From the NCBI GenBank assembly GCA_000827325.1, contig KN832871.1, positions 992,001-1,056,000 on the forward strand: a stretch of DNA of 64,000 nt, in the 5' to 3' direction. Under the pieces are notes generated by a model. The model was not told where the DNA came from. It saw only the letters and a list, made by a program, of their open reading frames with translations, and did no database searches. This DNA comes from Oidiodendron maius Zn. Lineage: Eukaryota > Ascomycota > Leotiomycetes > Myxotrichaceae. The position numbers were made by a program, and so were the translations under genes. This document shows positions 22,423 to 33,766 of the stretch, piece by piece. The stretch's first letter is position 1. Each line of letters starts with the position of its first letter.

Positions 22423-23058
22423 TGGTTGATGTAGAAAGAAATAGAGAGACATAGAGGGATGGTAGATTGGTTGATAAACAGAGCATTGCTGTGTTGAAGT
22501 GTGGCTGGCGTCTCTGCGGAGATGGATTCGTTTTTCTGCGCAGATATCCATATTATCTTCATTGTTGTCACGTACGATATATCATATATACCTGACCTTT
22601 GGATATATCTTTGGATCGTCAGTCAGCGAATCGTCCTCATCTTAGATATAGAGGCGATATATGTTATTCATTGTTTAGTCTTTCATCAATCAAAGATTAG
22701 CTAGAAAATGTTGCAGGAAGAAAGATAGAACGGAGCAGCAAAATGAGATTTGTGCTTCTCATGATCTTTCCCCTATCTTTGAGGCTGCATCTGTGCTGGA
22801 TTGAAAAGATTTAGAGGCTGAAGAGGCACAGTCTTTGAAGAATAAGGGCAACAGCATAAAGAAGAGTCTTGGTGGTACGATAGCCAGAGGCGTGAAAAAA
22901 GGCCCAGAGCACGATGTTTGGTAAAAGACAGCGAAAAACAAGTGACGAAATTGTATTCATGATATTTCTTGAGCTGCTAGCCTATTGAAGACCCTATAAT
23001 ACACGCAAACTCCAGTCATTATGCCCAACCGAATGCTAACACAAGATTCCCGGTCGTC
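22423..23058. other. convergent intergenic region
   Basis: About 0.6 kb with the 3' ends of the thioesterase and exchanger genes. AT-rich, with repeated GATATAT words around 22,560-22,660. No gene seen. Confidence 0.55.
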
Positions 23059-25241
23059 TTAGCTGCCACTGCCACTCGGCCCGCCATGTCCCCCTTTCCC
23101 ACCATCTAGTAGTAACTTTGGCTTAATAAATCCCTCATCAAGTTGCTTAAACCACGCAGCATGATCCTCTGTTGTGCCATGCAGAAGCTGACTGATAGCA
23201 CCAGATGCTGTGATGTGCGGGGTTTCGTTGCGGCCAGAGGTAGGATATGGAACGTCGGCAGCTTCACTAGCACCATCTTGTCTAGCCTTTGTCTGTGACG
23301 ATCGTTTGGCCGGGGGCGGAAGATCAGAGGTATCGCTATCAACATCCGAAAAATCTTCTGGCCTGAGTAATTCTTGCTCACTCTCATTGGTACCACTTCT
23401 CGCAGAATTCTTCCTATTCAAACTCGATGGCCTGGGGCTGGAGTTCCCGCTGGCATAAAGCCCTCTTTCTGCACGAGGGGTGAGACCATTCAGTGGTATT
23501 TGGCCATTGCCTCGTTTTGTGACATTACCAATCCCGGTCCCAGAATGCTTGTAGAATGAGTTGCCCGAAACAGCTTCGATATCGAACTCGTCATCGCTAT
23601 CAATTTCCTCGACCACTCCTGTCTGAATTCCCAATATCTCCAGCATTCTGGCAGTCGTTCCACCAAAGATAATGACAGTCAGAACGACGACCACCAACAC
23701 AGTTGCCTTTAAGGCCCATGAGTTCGTGCCTTCGATGCCAGCTGCTAAGGCGACTCCGACCGCCCCACGCAATCCAGCCCAGAATAGCATGGCTTGATAA
23801 CTGTAGGGTAATTCATCTGCGGCTTCTCTGCCTTTTCTCCTTGCTCTATATCGAATGAACCAATTGATTGCAGTCGAGAGAGGGAACACTGCTGCCCATC
23901 GGGCAACGCAAATACCAACTACCGTTACAATAATAAAGAGAGGCTTGAAAAATAACTTGGTCTCAGTAAACAGAGACAGTCCTAAATAGATAAATATAAA
24001 ATTTTCGGACAATTGGGCCAGGACCTGGAAAAAGTATTTCGTGGTGAGTTGCGTTCGGCGAGACATGTTGTAGTAGGCGTAATGCTTAAGAGTGATTCCG
24101 CAAAATAGGAGGGAGACAATACCTTCCAGATATTAGTTGTAATTTTGGGATAGGGTGAATTTCACTTACCAGACATATGTAGACCATTCGCGAAGAAGTA
24201 GCTGGAATATGCTATCAAGACAACAATGCAGCTTTCAATCTTCGGAAATCTTCTTACATACGTGTACTTCAAACCTAGTGCAGTTGCAATGCCTATAATA
24301 ACTCCTATGGCCAAACTTCCAAAGAAGACGGCCAAGAAGATGCCGATACCTTCGATCAAGGATATAAAGCCCAGGGTTCCTCCTTCTGCGCCTTTTTTAT
24401 ATCGCTGGGCGGTCTCGAATAATACAATGGCGATGGCATCATTCAGAATGGACTCGCCAAAGATAATAGTATATAACTTCGGATCCACCTTGTAGGTATT
24501 GAAAATGGCTAGGATCGTGACGGGATCTGTAGCTGAAAGAGTGGCACCAACTGAAATTGCGTCCACAAACGTCGGTTTGGGATCTTCGAAGCCATCGATA
24601 TTAATGCGCGTATACAACCAGAGAATAACCCCGAGGACGATGGCGGATATGAAGGTTCCAGCAAAGGCGAAGGTCAAAATTGTCCCGATATTTCGAAAGA
24701 AATTCGCCTGATGTAGCTCGTAGCCAGAGTTGAGAATGATTGGAGGTAAGAGGAGATTGAAGAAGATTTGGTAATCGAAGGTGACGAGATTTTGAATTGA
24801 TGTGCCATTGGAGACTCGAAGGATTAGACCGACGGTCATCCCTGAATAATGTTAGCCCCTGCCTAGAGACTCTTTCGTAATACCAACCGCCAAATATTGA
24901 AATCACTGTCTCATGTACAGCTTCAACTCTCCTCTGCTGAAGTATGTAACTGGTGAAAAGTGCGATGATAAGCAGCGCAATCATAATAAAGAGGGCCCAC
25001 GATATGAAAATCTCTCGTTGCGAAGTGTCACCATCTGAAGAGATCAGCCATGTATGTCAAATCGTTCTGCAGCCAATTCCTACCTCCTTCCTCTCCCTCT
25101 TCTTCAGCTGCCCGCCCTGTGAAGGAAAAAACTGTTAGCCCGAAGATAGATCTTGTGCGCTCTGCGCCCCATCAGCCGTCGCAACTTACTCAGGAGATGG
25201 TAGCCAATGCCGGCGAGCGCCGCCGAAACCTTCGATCGCAT
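23059..25241 (-). CDS. NHX1: Endosomal/vacuolar Na+(K+)/H+ exchanger, NHX1 family
   Basis: Exons 25241-25190, 25116-25084, 25034-24888, 24841-24170 and 24122-23059 give 655 residues, close to yeast Nhx1 (633). The second exon is only 33 nt; all phases agree. It swaps luminal protons for Na+ or K+ in late endosomes and so sets luminal pH. Seen: a short luminal/cytosolic N-terminus (MRSKVSAALAG...), then a dozen hydrophobic segments; the amiloride-site motif FFNLLLPPI near 104; the transport core ATLSATDPVTILAIF and FGESILNDAIAIVLFE; and FWAGLRGAVGVALA, a strongly conserved exchanger motif. The last 200 residues are a hydrophilic Ser-rich tail with acidic clusters, a probable regulatory tail. 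Divergent from the sugar transporter at 25831. Confidence 0.94.
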
Positions 25242-25830
25242 TGTGGCGATGGATGGACAGCCGCAGTCTTGGGGATGATTCTAGCGCAGGAAGTCTTTGG
25301 CTTGATCACGTAAGGACCAGCAGCGGTGAGTGAAGGGAGGATGCATGTATCGGTTTTTGCGACTTTGATGAAGTGAAGGTTAGACGACGCGGCTGCGGCG
25401 TCAGAGAGATGAATTACGCTAGACGTTTCGCGACACAGCAGAAGGCCACAAGGCTACAGTAGTTAGATAAGGTTAGCATGTGGCTTGCTTATCTAAGCAT
25501 AAGCTCGTAAGTGGGTTTGCACAGGACCTTATCCGTTTGACAACCTCCCTTCAACGATTGATCGACGGAGGCAGACAGAGGACCAGGTTCTATACAGGAC
25601 GCTGGCTCATAGAATACCCTTCTTTGCCTCCTATATCTTTCTGTGCAGGCGCCGGGACATACAGGGCCTGAGACAAGCGGGCACGTCGTTTGTCACCTGC
25701 CCTGCTTCCTATGTCATGGGAGCCACCTTCTCATGATACCCCACCATCCACGACGGATCTTCTGCCTACTTCCATTGAGCCATCTGGGAAGCACTTGTGA
25801 GACTTGACTCTAGCATCAGAATACCTCGTC
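25242..25830. promoter_or_regulatory. shared intergenic promoter, NHX1 / sugar transporter
   Basis: 589 bp between two divergently transcribed membrane-transport genes, so it must contain both promoters. No specific binding sites were identified by eye. Confidence 0.5.
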
Positions 25831-27754
25831 ATGGCAGAAGGGGAAGATTCGAGTGCTCGAGAGCGAGAGCTGAGGGAACACGACTCTGAAGAGACTGTGG
25901 ACCGGCCAACCCTCAAGACCGCGGAACCGGTACACGAGCAGTCCCCTCTGCTCACTGCATCCGAAGCCGGTGACGAAGAGGGAGCAGGTCTTATCGAAGA
26001 TGAATCGACCTTAGACGATGGTAATCGAGAGTTTGAGTCCAAATCCATCTGGTACTTGATACTCCTGACCATCAGTATTGGAGGGCTACAACTGGCGTGG
26101 GCCGTGGAGTTATCTAATGGTACCCCATACCTGCTGTCTCTAGGTCTGAGCAAATCTGTCATGGCTTTAGTCTGGATTGCCGGGCCACTTTCAGGGGCTC
26201 TGGTTCAGCCTTACGTTGGTATTCTCAGTGACAACTGCAGGTCGAAATGGGGTAAGAGGACTCCATTCATGGCTACGGGAGCAACTGCAACGATTATATC
26301 ACTTCTTGCGCTAGCATGGGTGAGGGAGATTGTGGGGGGGTTTCTGGGCTTATTCAATGCAGAGCGGGATTCAGAGGGAGTCAAGATTTCAATCATCGTC
26401 GTTGCAGTCCTGTTCGTGTACATTCTAGATTTCTCCATCAATACTGGTAGGCTGCTCCTGACAAAGAGCCAGATTAGGGCTAACATAACAAAGTGCAAGC
26501 AGGCATTAGAGCATTCATCTTAGACTGCTGTCCAAGTCACCAGCAAGGTTAGCATATCCAAAGAGTTTTATGGATGGGACTAATATTATTTTAGAGGCTG
26601 CGAATGCAATGGCCAGCCGGGTACTGGGTGTAGGAAATATCATTGGGTACGTTGCTGGATATTTGGACCTCCCAAAGCATGTCGGGTGGCTCGGTAACAC
26701 GCAGTTCAAAATCCTCTGCGTGATAGCCAGCGTTGCTCTGGGCAGTACTGTAATGCTTAGCATCGGTTCCATTCGGGAGCGCGATGCTAGCATCGATGGG
26801 CCGCCAATCAAAGGAAAGGGAGGAATTCTCACTTTCTTTCAACAGGTCTTCAAGTCTATTCGAAGACTACCCCCTCAAACCCGAAAAGTCTGTGAGGTGG
26901 AGTTCTTTGCCTGGATAGGCTTCTTTCCCCAGCTCTTCTACTCGAGCTCGTACATTGGCGACATCTACGTGCAACCATACCTCGAGGCCAACCCCAACAT
27001 GACCCCGGAGGAGACCGAGGCGCTGTACGAAAATGCCACCCGAGTAGGGACTTTCGCCCTACTGGTGTATGCTATCACCTCACTCTCTACCAATGTCCTC
27101 CTACCGTTCCTCATTGCACCCTCCTACGACGCGCCCTCAGCCAGCTCCAAGAAAGACCAACCGAAGCTCCTTACTCACATCCTCAGTTACCTCGTGATCC
27201 CGGGTCTCACCCTACGTCGTGCGTGGCTGATTAGCCACCTCATCTTCGCCTCTTGTATGTTCTCCACGCTCGTCGTGCGTAGTATCAGCGGGGCGACCGC
27301 ACTCATCGGCATCGTGGGCGTGTCGTGGGCCCTGACGCTCTGGGCGCCCTTCGCGATCATCAGCGCCGAGGTGAGCAAGCTCGAGGAGCTGCGGCGTTCC
27401 CGCGGCGTGCCCGATGACGGCACAGCTGACCAGGCTGGTGTGATCCTCGGCATCCATAACATGTCTGTCGCGGCGCCGCAGATTCTCGCCACAATAGGGA
27501 GCAGCATCATCTTCCGCTTCTTGCAGAAACCAAGAGGTGTCCCGGGTGATCACTCAATGGCTGTGGTGCTAGCGTGCGGCGGCATATTCACCCTCGTCGC
27601 GGCGTACCTTACCAGCCTCATCAAGGACGAGATAGAGGTGCCCGAGGATATGACGGCGGAGGAAGGGGAGCAGAGGAACAGGGTTGTGGGGAGGAGACGG
27701 AGTAGCGAAGCTGGGCTGGTGTCAAGTGAGAGAATTGGGGGACTTGAATACTAA
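25831..27754 (+). CDS. SUT-type alpha-glucoside/sucrose-H+ symporter (MFS, GPH-like)
   Basis: Exons 25831-26446, 26494-26547 and 26595-27754 give 609 residues; the tiny middle exon encodes VQAGIRAFILDCCPSHQQ and fits between NT and EAANAMASR. The protein starts with an acidic cytosolic region of about 70 residues, then SIWYLILLTISIGGLQLAWAVE, the conserved TM1 of plant SUTs and fission yeast Sut1. Other signatures: GPLSGALVQPYVGILSDNCRSKWGKRTPF (loop 2-3 motif of the family, abbreviated here), NTVQAGIRAFI, and GVGNIIGYVAGYLDLP. About 12 membrane helices are visible. Such carriers import maltose or sucrose with a proton; which sugar is used here is not decidable. The C-terminus carries an Arg/Ser tail (VVGRRRSSEAG). 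Confidence 0.9.
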
Positions 27755-28211
27755 TTTTTTTTTGGTTTCTCACAATTCATGTGATACCTGCGTAGGTTGT
27801 GTTAGAAGGACGTTTTAACTTGGATTGGAGTTCTGCAAGGGGCGGGAGTCTGGCGACTATATGAGGAAGTAAGTTAGATAGGACAATAGTATCATATCAC
27901 CAAGGAGCTAGTCGACTTGATAATGAAAACTTGCAATACAAAAATCACGCTTGCCACCTGCTTCAGTTTTTAAAGCACGGCCTTACTCCAGAATAAGGCC
28001 AACGTAGGAGGAAAAAGTTTCATTTCAACGGCCGTGCAACGCCTTGCGAAAAATCGATGGGGCATCTTGCCCAAGCAAGGCGCGGGGGAGGGATATCATA
28101 TCTCGTCAATCACCCCGATAACCTATCTACACGGAAAAAACCTCCTATCGCATCTAAGTGAGTTGGAGGACCCAGGAACTCATTTCCGGAGAGATCCACC
28201 TCAAGAGACAC
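27755..28211. other. convergent intergenic region
   Basis: Short convergent spacer with a T-run just after the transporter stop (27,758-27,767), presumably part of its 3' end. No gene seen. Confidence 0.55.
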
Positions 28212-29188
28212 TCAGTAAAAGCTCTCCACCATCGTATCCTTCAAACTGGTATTTATCGCTCCCGGGCCCTGGCCCTCACCCAGCCTGAACACGCTTTCCA
28301 CGACACTCAGCTCCGTGGCCGTGGTGTCTAGCCCCGTCACCGCGAGCCAGTCATTCACCACCATGCCGGCGCCGACCACGCTAGAGCCGCGGTTCACGCT
28401 GCCCGCGACTAAAGGCACCTGTAGCAAGCTCGATAACTCATCCTGGTCCTGGATGCTGGTCTTCGGGTGCACGATGCCGCCCTGGTTGCTGAGTGCCATG
28501 TACGAGCCAACTAGCACGTTGTCGGCGATGGTCTGCCGGAACACCTCGACGCCCAGTACGTCGGCGATGATCTCTTCCGTCTCGCGTTCCAGGTCCGGGT
28601 GCACAAGGGCGACGTGGTCGTTAGATACGATTACATTTCCGAGTGCGGAGAGGCGTTCTTCTATCCTCTGATAGTTTCCCAGAATGTCAGCCTCCGGATA
28701 GCAGAGACGCTCAAAAAGAAAGGACAACAAATATTACCTGTATCTTGACCTCATCTGGTAAACTATTTCTTAAATGCTGCAGCTCCTGATCCGTCGTGCT
28801 CGTGGGTACTAACAGACCCTTCCGGTTTCTATCCTCCCAAACGCAATCAGCAAAAAAGCATTTCTCCCGCGCGGGCGGCGACATACCCTGCGGTCAACCG
28901 ACCGATGATTCTTGTGCCGGCTATCGTCGCATGGCAGATAGGGATGACGTCCTGTAGCTCTGCCTCGAAGATACTGTGTTACCGCATCTGTGTCAGACTC
29001 TTTTCCTCGTAGCTTCTTCTATTTAATCTTCTGCGCGAGACAGTTTAAGGTCGGGCGAGCGGAGATAAGAAGAGGGAGAGAGCTGCAGTACCTGTAGAAA
29101 TTCTCGCTGGCGCCGACGGCGACGAGCGCATAGGAATTTGTAAGCGTGGAGAAGACTCCGACTCTGTGAAGGTGGCTCGGGGTCAGTG

Positions 29189-29222
<34 letters not shown>

Positions 29223-29293
29223 GTGGGCAAGGTGGGGTATAGAGGGGCAGGCACGCACTCGTTGGAGTTCTCGAACTGTGCTCGTACCGCCAT
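28212..29293 (-). CDS. TIF6: Eukaryotic translation initiation factor 6 (eIF6/Tif6)
   Basis: Five exons, 29293-29259, 29163-29092, 28973-28887, 28828-28738 and 28667-28212, give 246 residues, the normal eIF6 length. eIF6 is needed to make 60S subunits in the nucleolus and blocks premature joining to 40S until it is released in the cytosol. The protein follows the five-fold pentein repeat throughout: [101 protein letters not shown], and the C-terminal [11 protein letters not shown]. Every junction is phase-consistent. The gene is intron-dense compared with its neighbours, and intron 1 (95 nt) contains a ten-unit CAG repeat. Start codon is the family start MAVR. Confidence 0.97.
29191..29220. 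repeat. (TGC)10 microsatellite inside TIF6 intron 1
   Basis: Ten perfect TGC units on the plus strand, which read as CAG repeats in the sense of TIF6. It lies between the donor at 29258 and the acceptor at 29164, so it is spliced out in the model. Long enough to vary between strains. Confidence 0.9.
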
Positions 29294-29804
29294 GCTGTTG
29301 CTGGCTTATCGGGTTCTTGTGTATGTAGGCGGAGAAGAGAGAGGGAACGAAGAGATCCCTATTTGAGGGGAGAGGGAGAGAGAGAAGAGGTATGGGAATG
29401 AGGGAACGAGAGGAAGTCGTGCGCTTTATGGCTTCTGTGCGTTAGAAATCCAGGCCGCAAAAAAAGCGATGGGCAGCTTTCTTTCTGACGTCGATCCCCT
29501 GCATTGGTGGTGTTCCTGGCCCGCCGTACCGTTTTTTCCATCAGCCACGGCCGGCTTGGCTTAGCAAGAAAGATGAGTCTTGGTGACTCAGGCCGCGAGG
29601 CTAAAGCCTTGTGGCGCAGGGAGAGAGCTTCATGCAGTACGACCGACGACATTTATACCCCAGTTTACAAGTGGTGGTATTTCCCCATTTGGTAGCAGAC
29701 ACAGTCACATCGTAAGTTTCCCTGAGGAAGCCACAAGGGAGGTTGCATCGCATAACCACAGAAACGATAGCTAGGTAGCTGTTCCCCACTCGACAGATCG
29801 AGAT
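29294..29804. promoter_or_regulatory. shared intergenic promoter, TIF6 / COA6
   Basis: 511 bp between two divergent genes, containing both promoters. Pyrimidine-rich on the TIF6 sense strand (29,340-29,400). No specific sites named. Confidence 0.5.
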
Positions 29805-30223
29805 ATGGGTGCTGGTGCTTCGAAGCCCGCGCCGAAAATCTCCTCTGATGGAACCCCCATCGCCCCGGACCGAACGCAGCGCTCGCAGTGCTGGGAGGCA
29901 AGGGACATTTATTACGGCTGCCTCGACAAGCATGACATTCTAGACAGCATTGCGGAGAAGGACAAGGCAGCAAGGGTCTGCGCCGCCGAGGGACGGGCGT
30001 TTGAGGCTAATTGTGCTGAGAGCTGGGTATGTAGAGGACCTTTATATCTTTTACAAAGATTTTTTGTTTGGATATATTGTTTGTGCGACCACATAGATTG
30101 AGGACATAAAGCTGATGATGGTTAATTTAGGTGACTTATTTCAAGAAGCGGAGAATTGCCGAGTATAAGAAGAACAAGACACTGGAGAAGCTCAAGGTCG
30201 AAGGGGCGCAAGACTTGAGATAG
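29805..30223 (+). CDS. COA6: Cytochrome c oxidase assembly factor 6 (COA6), CHCH protein
   Basis: Exons 29805-30026 and 30131-30223 give 104 residues. The 104-nt intron falls after ESW and joins it to VTYFKKRRIAEYKK in frame. COA6 is a small twin-cysteine protein of the mitochondrial intermembrane space that helps load copper into the Cox2 site of complex IV. Seen: CWEARDIYYGCLDKHD, a CX9C pair near 29-39, then VCAAEGRAFEANCAESW, a CX10C pair, followed by the FKKRR tail; this CX9C/CX10C pattern is the COA6/COX12 signature. The length fits COA6. The N-terminus is Pro/Ser-rich (MGAGASKPAPKIS) and starts Met-Gly. Confidence 0.92.
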
Positions 30224-31178
30224 GGATGACGACGATAAACTTCTCCCCTCACACGGCTGCAATGGTACAAAAATGTTAAATATATTGTAAATTATCACGA
30301 TTGGCGTCAGATGGGATTAGCCTGGCGGATACCAGAGCCCGGTCTTCCACGTCACAAAAAGTAATATAATTACCTCATTCGATGCGTATTTACATGTTTA
30401 TGTAAATACTTCCTCTACCGCCAGTATTCGCCTAGACTTCCACCTGCACCCTGCAAGGCGTTAGAAGTGAGTCAGACGTGTTTTGATATTCTAGCTGCGC
30501 AAAATGACTTCTGTTGCTGTGGCTTTGGGTTTGTTGGGCCTTGGCAATGACGACTGCGGCTCGGCGGATCGACTCGCACCTTTATACTTAGACTGTCACG
30601 TACTTAGTTGTTACAAGAGAAAATTAGTTATAATGCAAATTTGTATTCCATTGAAGATGCTTAATCTCTTGGTATCTAGTAGAAGAGACTCATCTCCCCA
30701 TATTCATGAACTAAAAGAAGACTCGATATGCCCGGGTGTATGAAGTCCAATAGACGCATATATCCCGAAATATAATGTAGAGAGAGGCCCAAGGTGGCCC
30801 AGTTTCATCGAGTCGAATAAACTCAGCGTCCGAATCGTGAAAATTCGACGAGGCATGGCGCCTCACATCATGAAGCAAAAAGCAGAGACTCATTGCGCCC
30901 GGAATCATGGAGTGTGAAAATTGGCGCAAAATGTGTCCCATATCATGCAGGTTCTTAAGCTACTCCAGTGTCCCCCACACTTTATTTAGCTGAAAAGAGA
31001 CTTGAAAATATAACTATTTCACCAATTGTGGAGAGAGCCAGATTCTCTCGCATATGGGGATATGACGCAATGAAGAGAGACGTGATCTTGGTATCTTAGG
31101 TTTGTTGTTGTACAAATGTGGAAAAAACAAAACCGATTAAAAATTTTGACCCGCCCAGGAAGTGCCTTGTTATACAAA
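30224..31178. other. convergent intergenic region
   Basis: Nearly 1 kb, AT-rich right after COA6. Two related-looking segments around 30,680-30,760 and 30,870-30,960 share words such as AGAGACTCAT and ATATGCCCGG/TGCGCCCGG, which might be remnants of a short duplication. No gene seen. Confidence 0.45.
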
Positions 31179-33766
31179 CTAGGAGTGTCGGAAACGAGAC
31201 CACTGCGTGGGAGGAGGCAGCGGAGGCGCCGGAGCCAGGGGACGCAGGCCACGCGGTGGCTGCTGCGCTGGCTGCGGTTGCGGTTGGAGGGGTGGAGGAT
31301 GGTAGAAAGCACCCGGCATGGGAGGCTGGGCAGACGACATCGGACCCGGGAATCGAGGCGGTGGTGGTGCATATTGAGGTTGAGGTGGGTACTGCGGAGG
31401 GGGAGGAGGCGGATATGGTGGTTGATATTGTGGTTGGGGTCGAAGCGGAGGTTGGTATTGCGCTTGGTACTGGGCCTGCGGCTGGGGCTGCGACTGAGCT
31501 GGAGGGGGGGGCGGCGGTTGCCATTGTAGAGGCCCCATACTGTATCCAGAAAGCTGTCGGAGGGTAGGTCGTTGGCGGCCGGCATGCTCAGCTGCTTCGG
31601 CAAGAGCCACAAGGGATTGGCCAAGCTTCTTACGTGGCTGGGTGTAAGGGGTTTGGTATGGGAGAGAGCTGGTCGTGTCACGAGCAGCGTCGTAGAACTG
31701 GCGTCGTGGAGGACTAGCAACGGGGGCGGCGGGGGCGATGACCGGGGCGTTGTTGACAGCATCGAGGAGAGCCGGATGTATGACTCCTTCAACTTGCGAC
31801 TCTTCTTCTTCGCGCGCCTCAGGCGGGGTCAACATCTCCAGAAGGGTGCGGACCTTGTCTCTGGTAGCTTCGTCCAAATCGGTGGTCTCCCACTTGCGCA
31901 TGGCCTCGATCATCCAAGCTGATCTGGAGGTGTGGTGGGCCTTTCCGGTTTCCTTCTCCACGAAGACAATGGGATTCGTAGGTTCAAGATCCTTGGTCCA
32001 ATCAGACTTAGTTGCGACATCTGGGTTCCTACATCCTGGAACAGGAATTCCGTAGGTCGGATGAACACGATATGTCTCCACCAAGTCAGGGTCTAAATCG
32101 TCCGGATTGTTCCAGGCAGAGTTCTCTCCGCGGGCAAACTGATCGTAGTGTAGATGAGCCGGGTTTGGGTTTGGGTCGCTGCCTAAGTATAGCTGCTCCT
32201 TCTGGACTTTCTTTGTATGATGGACTCTCACACCAATATCATCATCGTCAAAAGTCATATGCGGTTTTTGGACGAATCTGTTCTGGGGTGGCTCGCCGTT
32301 TCTAGGGATTGGCTTCTTGGGAAGATACGTGCCGAACTTGTCCATGGCCTCCTCATTTCCATCAGGAGTGGGCGCTTGATCTTGATCAAGTTCAGTCTCA
32401 GAGAGTTCTGCAGGCGTAGCTGCAACGGAGGCATCATTCTGTTGTCCGAGGCTGCCGTGAAGAGCGGGCTGATACAGCGAAGATTTCATGCGAGCAACTG
32501 CTGGCTCGGATTCGCCTTTTCCTTTCATTGGAGAAGCATTCTTGCTCTTCCTTCCTGGCTTTTTCCTCGCCAACTCATCACCATCTGCCGCTATTGGTTC
32601 GTCGATGGGTTTCCGTTTGCGATCTGCCTCTCTCCAAGCTTTGCGACCCTCGTCATCTAGCATGTTGTGCCACCATTCGGCAGGATGGACGACAGCTTGG
32701 TACGGATCTGTGTCAATCTCTACGAACTATTTCCGACAATAAGTAACGATACATTTGGGCCGGCCGGGAATACTTACACCTGGATAATAAGGAGTAGCAA
32801 TTGGATGGACGACGCTGCGTGGGCGATTGATTTCCTTCACAACTTCGCCGGGGACCTGCACAGAGTTAACAGGGCTTTAGCAGTCGTATAATAAGAGATA
32901 CTTACACCGCGATAATAGGGAGTGTCTTCGTCGTTGCCGCCCGTCTTGGCTTGACGCTCAATATACAGCACATCCTGTTTGATCTGGGCCTCATAGCGAT
33001 CGAGGATTTCGGCGATCTTGCACTGAAGAAAGTATTAGATTGCGGATAGTGTGAGAGGGGCATATGGACTTACTTTAAATCCTCGGCTGGTGTAGATGAA
33101 GTTGTTTTTAAGCTGGCGGTTGGCAAATGCAGCGTCGTTTTTCATACGGGCCTGGTTTTGGGCCGTGACTTTTCTATAGCGCTCAAGAAGGCCGCTGGCG
33201 ACTTCTTTGAATTCGGGAAGGGCTCTGAGATACTCAAGGTCCTCGGCGGACTCCAGAGACTTCAAAGCCAATTCGCTCAGGGCTTCCTTTTGGATCGCTG
33301 CAACTTGCTTGAACTGGCCTTTAAGGTCCTTCTTCCGGTGATACAGGGCCTGAATGCGGGCGTTGTCCGACTTCTTGACACGGCCACCACCCCTTCCACG
33401 ACCTCCCCTCACAGGAGGTTGAAGGAGATCTCTGGATGGCGTGCCTCTGGCCGAGTTTGCAGCTCCACCACGACCGCCTCGACCGCCACGGCCTCGTCCA
33501 CGACCTCGGGGGCGACCACCACCACGTGACCCTCTCTTCGCTGGCTCTGGATCTGGCTCTGGCTGGGCAGCTTCATCATCAGATTCATTTGATGCTTCGA
33601 CTTTGATAGTTGGAATGTCCGAGCGCTGTTTTTTGGATGGAGTTCCGTCGCTCTCATCATCCGTGTCATTAGATTCTGACAGTTTTCTCTTGGACGACCT
33701 GGTCGACACGCCGTCGGAGACCCCGTGATCAACACCGGGACTCTCGGCGACTGGTTTGGGCGCCAT
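31179..33766 (-). CDS. Large RGG- and proline-rich nuclear protein, conserved in filamentous fungi
   Basis: Exons 33766-33074, 33022-32906, 32855-32778 and 32726-31179 give 811 residues; each intron is 50-51 nt with perfect phase. Order: an acidic/basic N-terminus (STRSSKRKLSESND); a Gly/Arg tract (RGRGRGRGGRGGRGG near 85-105) of the RGG type that binds RNA or is arginine-methylated; a helical core (ARIQALYHRKKDLKGQFK to YTSRGFKCKIAEILDRYEAQ); two short exons with a YYRGVPGEV and TPYYPGF pair; a WWHNMLDDEGRKAW motif; a basic bipartite NLS-like KKPGRKSKN; a conserved block around DPDLVETYRVHPTYG; and a 130-residue Pro/Gln/Tyr C-terminus. I do not know a name. A chromatin- or RNA-associated role is plausible from composition only. 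Confidence 0.8.

Noticed and set aside
31118-31567. Two plus-strand ORFs of about 140-150 codons
   Set aside because: Antisense shadows of the Pro/Gln-rich tail of the RGG protein gene.
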